Positions 21,513 to 28,325 of a DNA stretch of 28,325 nucleotides are shown piece after piece. Numbering within the stretch: the first letter of the stretch is position 1; each line of letters begins with the position of its first letter. The stretch is from Saccoglossus kowalevskii. Taxonomy: Eukaryota; Hemichordata; Enteropneusta; Harrimaniidae. A program made the translations under genes and the position numbers. Under the pieces are notes generated by a model. It was not told the origin of the DNA, ran no database searches, and saw nothing but the letters and a program-made list of their open reading frames with translations. The stretch lies in the NCBI RefSeq assembly GCF_000003605.2, contig NW_003151755.1, positions 153,436 through 181,760 of the forward strand, written 5' to 3'.

Positions 21513-21677
21513 TTAAAGCGGTAGGGTTGTCACCTACGCACGCGTGGGAATTGAGTCCAAAGCGATGATAACAATACATGCTAAATGCGCAAAGGCTCAT
21601 GGGTAGACGCTTGTTTGTAAACAATAACACACTATGGCCATCTGACGCATGCGTATGGGACGACTCCTCCGCTTTAA
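21513..21677 (+). mobile_element. MITE family A, full-length copy upstream of PIDD1
   Basis: 165 bases flanked by TTAA at both ends, with left end AGCGGTAGGGTTGTCACC and right end GGGACGACTCCTCCGCT. The core matches copy 1 (CTCATGGGTAGACGC, TATGGCCATCTGACGCATGC). It lies 262 bases upstream of the PIDD1 ATG. Confidence 0.86.
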
Positions 21678-23070
21678 TGTAAAGCTACTCACAAAGTTGG
21701 CATCGTTCCAAGATTGTTTCATTCACACATGTTACCTTAGCATAATATCGCATTGTATTTGTGTCGCGTTGCGTTCAGACAAGCTAATACTTGAACTGAA
21801 TTCCTCGGTCCTAGATTCCAAGCTTTATATAATAACTTACTTTTTGAATCTTTACGACATCAAGCATTGTCAACTTGTCAGTCTAGTTAATTTTAACATA
21901 ACTTGCTTCCTGTTACAAACAGTTTACACACAAATTGAGTCATTGAACTTCACGCAACAATCAAATGCAACTACAAAATATGACGTATTACTATATATAT
22001 ATAATACATTGGAATTAGAATGCTTTCCACTCAGTCATCTGTCTGTCATGATACAGTATATAATATATGGCTTTGATCTCCATGAAATATGATTATACAG
22101 CTGTAATTCAAATCTATAGTGTGAAACGTGTCAATTTGAAAAATATATATATAACATGATATTGACTTGAAGAAAATCTCAATAGACACCGCTGTATAGC
22201 TACGTAACCAACGCTGTCTGTAAGGTGGTTATTATCTTGACTAAGCATGGTAGTGAAGAAACAACTCGCAAACATTAATACAATCATAATAATAACACTA
22301 TTCAAGCTGTGTTTGTCAATGAATCATTCCGAAATGTTGTCAAATCAACTTCTTACCGTGGTAGTCGTGCACCGAGGTACGTATGTATTATAACAAGTAC
22401 ACTCATGAATACGTCTTGCAGCAAGGGTCACGTAAGGTCGAATGAAGTTAACAAAAACCTGTGTCTATTAAGGAAACGTGTAGAACACTGTACCACTGTA
22501 TGCACTTTGAGTAATATTATACGTTGTTATTCCTGAAGGCGCCTTTAACATCAGTAAATTGATGAGCGAACCTAGAAATGTCACCCATATTAACAAGTTG
22601 AACCAAACTTTAGATGTTCGCTCTTTTGGGTTTGTCCACACTATTTAAGGTAACACTACATAAGGCCGAATAAAAACATATCGTATTTGGCTATGATTGC
22701 ATTTTGAAACTTAAGCCTCAAGTTTTACAATTGTGAAAGAAATGCCAAAATTTATTAGTTAATTTTATCATTTCCTTCTTACCAATATATATTATCTTGT
22801 TTACAATTATTTATCAATCATTGTGCATTAGTTTATTTATTGTTTGCTTAATATTTATTATTTGGGTTTATTTTAAGTCATTAATAATTTTTTCTTCTGT
22901 TAAGTCAATTCCTGAATATAGGTTCACTTTGTCTGCTTAAGGTTTACGTGACACACTGCAGTATTGAGCGATTAGTATTTGTGTTATCCCTTCAGTATCT
23001 GCAATGCATTCATTCATGAATGAAACAATAGATGCATTGTCTTCGAATTTGACAGCATAGGTGTAGAAAT
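21678..23070. other. Gene-poor sequence upstream of PIDD1
   Basis: AT-rich sequence. An open frame at about 21649-22092 starts inside a MITE and has no coding signature. A 5' UTR exon of PIDD1 may lie here but cannot be recognised. Confidence 0.5.
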
Positions 23071-23197
23071 ACTTGGGGAGTTCACCTGCGCATGCGTCAG
23101 ATGGTCATAGCGTGTCATTGTTTACAAATAAGCGTCTACCCATGAGCCTCGTTCTCAGCTTGTGTTGTTATCGTCGCTTGACGACCCCCCGTTTTGA
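23071..23197 (-). mobile_element. MITE family A, internally deleted copy
   Basis: It contains TTCACCTGCGCATGCGTCAG, GCGTCTACCCATGAGCCT and TTATCGTCGCTTG but lacks the segment with AATTCCCGCGCG. It is reverse relative to copy 1. Confidence 0.8.
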
Positions 23198-23599
23198 AGA
23201 CCATTTTCAATGAAGTGTAATTTCTGGGTGGTTGCTTTGATCATATATATGAGTAGAATTGGGATTAATCAATTGTTCTTAGTTTTTGTTCTTTCCCTCA
23301 TAAGTATCATATACCTTGGGACTTTATTCTTCTCATTTGCAGGGTTTTAGTTTGGCATTTTCTCCATAGTATAGTCTTCCAGTTGACTTCTGAAAAGTCA
23401 TTGTTCATACTATCCAACTTTGTTATAATTCAAATGTGCACTGGTTCTAATCTTGATTACTGCACACTTTTCTGATTGTTATAGTCAGGTCAAGGGAGAG
23501 TGTTATGTGATCAGAGAATACAGTTGACACAACCTCATAGTGCTGAATCATTTGCCTATCATTGATGAAGGCAAGATACAAAAGGGCTGGATAGTTGAG

Positions 23600-24456
23600 G
23601 TCAAGTTGAGGCAGCCATTACTGTTTGCCAAATAGTACAGGGTATTTGGAAACTTCCATTCATGACCATTTGCATATGCATAAGGTGTCTGCCAGATAGA
23701 TTCCCAGGTTGCTCAAATTTTTTCCAGAAGCATGAACGCGTCGAGTGCTCGAGGATGAATTTGGAGATGTGCCAAGAAGACGAGACAAAGTTTTTCAAAA
23801 GACTGATTACACAGGATGAAACTTGGGTTCATCACTATGATCAATAGACCAAAGCCCAATCAATGCAGTGGATGCACTTGGACTCACCACCTCCAAAGTA
23901 GGCAAGGGTGCAGCCCTCCGCTGGCAAGGTCATGCTCACAGTCTTCTTTGACCAGGACGGAGTAGTGATGACAGATTTCCTGGCAAAGGGTACCACAATT
24001 AGAGGAGCCTATTACGCTTCACCTTTGATGATATTAATAGAAGCTATCAATCTTAAGAGGCTGGGCAAGATCAGCAAATGTATCCTCTTGCAGGATAACG
24101 CTCAGGTCCACAACTCGCATGTCGCCAGATCAGAAGCACGGGCGTGTGGCTATGAAATCCTCCCCATCCCACTTACTCTCTCGACCTTGCACCCTCTGAC
24201 TTTCATCTCTTCCCAGCCATGAAGTTGTTTTTTAAAAGGAAAGCGTTTCCCAGATGATGCAGCCTTTATTTCTGAAGTTATGACGTGGTTGGAGGACCAA
24301 CCAGGGGTGTTCTACAAAAACGGTGTCCAGAGCTGCATGAAACGATGGGAGAAATGCATAACTACGTAGAGAAAGACTAATAACTGTGCCAAGTTTCATT
24401 AATCTCCTGCTATAGTAAATGGGTCAGGAGCATTACTTATTGAACGCCCCCTCGTA
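23600..24456 (+). mobile_element. mariner-family DNA transposon, 5'-truncated relic
   Basis: The + strand keeps most of a mariner transposase: HLHMHKVSAR, MCQEDETKFFKRLITQDETW, QPSAGKVMLTVFF, LLQDNAQVHNSHVA and RWEKC. The first two catalytic aspartates (TQDETW, LQDNA) are in place. The third (SLDLAPSDF) is present after a one-base deletion near 24165, and a one-base insertion near the T-run at 24226 restores the frame. In-frame TAG codons occur near 23846 and 23900. The 3' end reads GAACGCCCCCTCG followed by a TA at 24455-24456. No matching 5' terminus was found, so the element is dead. Confidence 0.9.
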
Positions 24457-26279
24457 TATGTTGATTCATAAACAAAGTGTAAATTTAAGGAGTTAGAAAT
24501 GTAGCCAACTTTACGTTTTATGGATGTAACCCCCTTAACGTATTATCCAGCCTTTACGTCTAACCAACACCTACAAATTTAGACGTAATACCGTCCAATA
24601 GTGGGGGACCGTATGCTAAAATATTTGCACTGAGTCACTTTGGCGGTTCATTACGGTAGCGATAGACGAACACAATTTTTTTAGCTTGGTTATTTATTCT
24701 ATGATGCTCACGTTATCCATACAATTCATTTTTTTACTAGTACTGATGTGCTGCATTAATCTCATGATTTCTGCAGTTGTCCTATTTAGTTAGATGCTTC
24801 TACGACATACCAATCAATCATGTTTATTTTTTTTAGAAAACTGTTTGCTGTGAGGGTCTCCAATGGTTTATTCGTTATACTATTGGTTTCAACCGTGGCT
24901 TATACCTTAATGAGTCGTATGTTTTGTAGATACGACGCTCACATCTGCGCATGACTCATAACATAGACACTGTTTTATCTGCATTATCACTGAAATTAAC
25001 CATGGACGCAGGAAATTAACAACATAATTAAATATTTAAAAAAAATAATTAACATTTTTACAAACAAATTGCATTGCTATAAATACTGATTCTAATAATA
25101 TCTGTGACGTACACTAAATAACTGCTGGTTCTGCAGTTAATACGATTTTTGTTGGATTTCTACTGTTCTATATTTAAGAGCTCTTTTTAACGGTATAATC
25201 CTTGAAAAATGTGCACAATGAATCTTAATTTACAATATTTTTATTAGTCTTACAGTAATATTTATTTTATAAATAACATATCAAGTAATTGACAACTGTT
25301 TGCTTTCGAATTTCGGAGAGAAAGTTCTAACCAAACAAACAATTTAAATAATTGTGCGCACAGTGTAATTGTCAGTTGCTATTCCACCTAAAGAAGCAAT
25401 ATTGTCCCGCCCATTCATTATTATTGAACTATATCCAAGCCCAAAATGGCATCCCCGCTTTCACACAAATAATGTATTATTTCTGGCCACTCGCAAAACC
25501 TTACACGGTGAGCTTTTTGTATAAGGAGCTTTGTTTACTGCTTCCCATCTACAGTTGTCCTCGCACAAATTGCAAACGATATCCACTTTCGGAATGCCAT
25601 GATTTTAACTGAAGACAATTACATGATTTAGGTCACTGTTTGTTTACACGGTCACTTCGGGTGGCTCACTTATATCTAAAGTTTAATCCCTAGATTTATT
25701 TGAGCTGACCTTCGGCTTACGTAGAATGCATTTACATTGTATTTTTGCTGGTTCGAGCTGTTAGGATTTTATAAAATGCTGATTTGTACAAATCCAATGG
25801 AATATTAACAGAGGCAGAGCCGAGTTGTTTATTTTCCGCCCGTTGTTTTTTTTAATTTAGAATCGACAACTGACCACCAGCTTTTTCACTTACGTTTGCG
25901 GACAGAGTGTCTAAACTTCGAAGCATTAACGAATTGACTTCAACAAATGACGTTTCCGTATTATTATTCAAGCACTTTAATGTTTATAAACTATAGAAGA
26001 TTACTCGTCTGAGATGAAAGTAAAACAATAAGAGTAGATTTACAATAAAACTGAAACATAAAAAAAAGAAAAAAAAAATAGAACATAAACTTTGTTAATA
26101 GTAATGAACGACAATACCAACCAATAACAACATCACAGAACCTGTAAACGTATATCAATTTATCGTACAGTGGAAAAAACAAGCAAATAAATTCAAATAT
26201 AATTGAGAATGATCAACCACCAACAAAACCTAATTTTAACGGATATGGTTTAAAAATAACAAGTCATTGAAAATGACAC
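24457..26279. other. Intergenic sequence, nothing recognised
   Basis: AT-rich DNA with homopolymer runs. I saw no coding exon, RNA gene or clear repeat. The ORFs in it lack family features. Confidence 0.5.
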
Positions 26280-26312
26280 AGTCCCCGTTAAGTTCTCTTT
26301 GTGCTCGTCATA

Positions 26313-26426
26313 TTAAAGCGGAGGGGTTGTCGCGAGCGTGTCCTTGAAACTTGAGTTCCAAGTGGCGTATACAACAGATTGTTTATTTACATCAAAACAC
26401 GTGTTTCGTGTCATAGTAATATGGCC
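26313..26426 (+). mobile_element. MITE family A, highly diverged copy
   Basis: It starts TTAAAGCGGAGGGGTTGTCG and keeps TTGAGTTCCAAGTGGCG and a TGTTTATTTACA core. The right terminus is not recognisable. Confidence 0.6.
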
Positions 26427-26444
26427 AAAATAAAAACAGTCGTT

Positions 26445-27440
26445 ATTCAGCCATCTTTGATCTGATTATGAAACACACTGATATGTATGATGTATGTGCC
26501 AAATACGAATGGAAATGGTACATAAATTGACCAGATTTTGAAACGAATTGTCATGGACATGCATCCTAACATGTATAAAGTACATGTATGTGCCAAATTT
26601 GAATGAAAACTGACAGAGCACGTCCAAGATATTGCATAAAAAACAAAAACAAGATGCCTGCCAGTCGACCATCTTTGATCCAATTGCAAAATAAATCGTC
26701 ATGGACATGTATCCTAACATGTATGTATAATCTATGTACCAAGTTTGAATGACAACTGACAAAGCATGTCTAAAATACAACATTTTCAAAAAACAAGATG
26801 GCTGCCAGTCGGCCATTTTGAATTGAATCGCTAAACCACTGCATGTGCTTATGTCCCACATAAGGTACTAGACACATGCAAATAATGAACGGAATCGGTC
26901 CACAGGATTCTGAAATATGACGTTGGATAGACTGACACACGGACAGACGGACACACAGACGGTCGGACAGACAAACTCAGGAACTCACGGACGGTCGGGA
27001 ACATGTATCCTAACATGTATGATCTATGTACAAAATTTGAATGAAAACTGACAAAGCATGTCCAAAATACGACATTTTCAAAAAACAAGATGGCTGCCAG
27101 TCGGCCATCTTTGATCCAATTGTGAAATAAATCATCATGGACATGTATCCTAACATGTATAATCTATGTACCAAGTTTGAATGAAAACTGACAAAGCATG
27201 TCCAAAATACTCATTTTCAAAAAACAAGATGGCTGCCAGTCGGCCATTTTGAATCGAATCGCTAAACCACTGCATGTGCATATGTCCCACATAAAGTACT
27301 AGGCACATGCAAAGAATGAACAGAATCGGTCCAAGGGATTCTGAGATATGACTCCGGACGGACGGACGCACGGACGCACGGACGCACGGGGACCGAATTA
27401 TAAGTCCCCGTTTTCGGACTTCGTCCTAACGGGGACTAAT
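26445..27440. repeat. Higher-order repeat cluster ending in a hairpin
   Basis: Monomers of about 110-140 bases with CATGGACATGTATCCTAACA, CAAGTTTGAATG, ACTGACAAAGCATGTC and AAGATGGCTGCCAGTCGGCC occur at about 26445, 26562, 26700, 27000 and 27137. A distinct block (ACCACTGCATGTGC to GGTCC, then GGACGGACG-like runs) follows twice, at about 26836 and 27266. This gives two units about 430 bases apart. The cluster ends in an inverted repeat, AGTCCCCGTT (27403-27412) and AACGGGGACT (27428-27437). Confidence 0.85.
27403..27437. repeat. Terminal hairpin of the repeat cluster
   Basis: A perfect 10-base stem, AGTCCCCGTT with AACGGGGACT, encloses a smaller GGAC/GTCC stem. The same 10-mer AGTCCCCGTT also occurs at 26280-26289, left of the whole cluster. 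Confidence 0.85.
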
Positions 27441-27862
27441 AAAGCAGTCGACGAAGATGTTCATGCAAAAATCCGTTCGTGTGAGGTTTATCAAGTGGAC
27501 AGAAAAATGCTTTTCGTACGGTATGTGTGATATGTACGTACGAACAGCCTTTAAAATTGGCTCTGAGAAATCTAGCGCATATGGGCGTCTTCTCTGAGTT
27601 GTCAGCGCCATCTACTTTGTTAGTGGGCGGGAAACATTCTCCTCTCTCACTCACCAGTAATGTATCATCCCCGTGCAAGAACGAATTCGTCAAAAAAAAA
27701 TGTCAACAAAGAAGCTAATTTCTGATTGGGCTGACTGTTGGGTATTAGGATCGCGTAGCCAATCAGGTGCAATCTTGTTAGTATCCTCGCATTCAATCCA
27801 ATTTGGAAACTTATCACATTACAAAGAACGCACAAGTTTTATAATTCAATAAGACATTAATT
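27441..27862. other. Short intergenic stretch, nothing recognised
   Basis: Several short frames overlap on both strands at about 27430-27720, but none has a recognisable motif or clean splice context. Confidence 0.45.
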
Positions 27863-28037
27863 TCAGTTCAAATTGTAGGTTGATATCGCTTCTGAATTTA
27901 CAGGGTGTGGTGGCTGCGGGACATCACATACTATTTTTTTGCGGCGGATGTAATCGTCTTTATCTACTTCTCTTTTTCTCAGTTCATTTCCAGTTCGCTC
28001 TTGTATCGGTTGCTTGTCATACCCAGGCTGCAATAAC
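27863..28037 (-). CDS. Possible last coding exon of an unidentified - strand gene
   Basis: After the acceptor TTTGTTCAG (AG at 28039-28038) an open frame encodes LLQPGYDKQPIQERTGNELR and a charged stretch containing DDYIRRKK. It ends PPHPVNSEAISTYNLN before a TGA at 27865-27863. The charged, proline-containing sequence and clean acceptor look like real coding sequence, unlike other AT-rich frames nearby. The first base would complete a codon from an upstream exon beyond 28325. I do not recognise the protein family. No clear AATAAA follows it. Confidence 0.45.
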
Positions 28038-28325
28038 CTGAACAAATGATAGGAATACGTGAACATTTGTATGCAATGACACAAATGAATCATAATAAGC
28101 ATTTTACATTTCCGTGACTTCAACAAATGACCTTAACTATTTTAGCAGTACCCGGGTTATAGCAAGATTGACTTAATCACTATGATAAAGATTTTCCATT
28201 TTCGACATTGTGAAAGTCTTTCGTTTTTTGGAAGAAAAAATTGTGGAAAAAAATGATTGTGACAAGATAATACAGACATTTATATTAAGAATACTTCATA
28301 ACAAAATGTATTCTCTATGCACCCA

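Noticed and set aside
21649-22092. 147-codon open frame on the + strand
   Set aside because: It starts inside a MITE copy, is AT-rich, has no splice context and shows no recognisable domain; chance in low-GC DNA is likely.
26447-27371. Several - strand frames of 73-131 codons in the repeat cluster
   Set aside because: They repeat with the tandem monomers and reflect repeat structure rather than a gene.
1-28325. CRISPR arrays, tRNA or rRNA genes, bacterial operons
   Set aside because: No spaced repeats of CRISPR type, no tRNA cloverleaf and no rRNA sequence were seen. The introns and transposons show this is animal nuclear DNA.

Overview
This is eukaryotic, animal-type DNA. It is AT-rich, its genes are split by GT-AG introns, and it carries many decayed transposons and one 50-base run of N. 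Two protein-coding genes can be rebuilt exon by exon with every splice phase matching. A medium-chain acyl-CoA synthetase (ACSM family) lies on the + strand at 461-10897 in 14 visible coding exons. A PIDD1-type protein (LRRs, two ZU5 domains, UPA, death domain) lies on the - strand at 21251-12140 in 9 coding exons. Both families and the repeat types fit an invertebrate, perhaps a marine deuterostome such as a hemichordate, but the species cannot be fixed from the sequence alone.

Layout. 1-460 holds upstream sequence with no exon I can support. 461-10897 is ACSM, with long introns holding a miniature inverted-repeat element (MITE), an unidentified ORF-rich block and simple repeats. 10898-12139 is the tail-to-tail gap between the convergent genes and holds another MITE. 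12140-21251 is PIDD1; its 3.5 kb intron carries a LINE fragment whose 3' end runs into a (GATAT)n array interrupted by the N gap. 21252-27862 is gene-poor and contains MITE copies, a mariner relic (about 23.6-24.45 kb) and a cluster of about 430-bp higher-order repeats ending in a strong hairpin (about 26.3-27.44 kb). 27863-28037 looks like the last coding exon of another - strand gene that would extend beyond the window.

The two main genes have unrelated jobs: mitochondrial carboxylate activation, and a death-domain scaffold for caspase-2 and NF-kB signalling. I see no operon-like or cassette-like system. The most interesting points are the altered autoprocessing motifs and the two-repeat periodicity of the LRRs in the PIDD1 protein, a duplicated exon start inside an ACSM intron, and a seven-copy TTAA-flanked MITE family.
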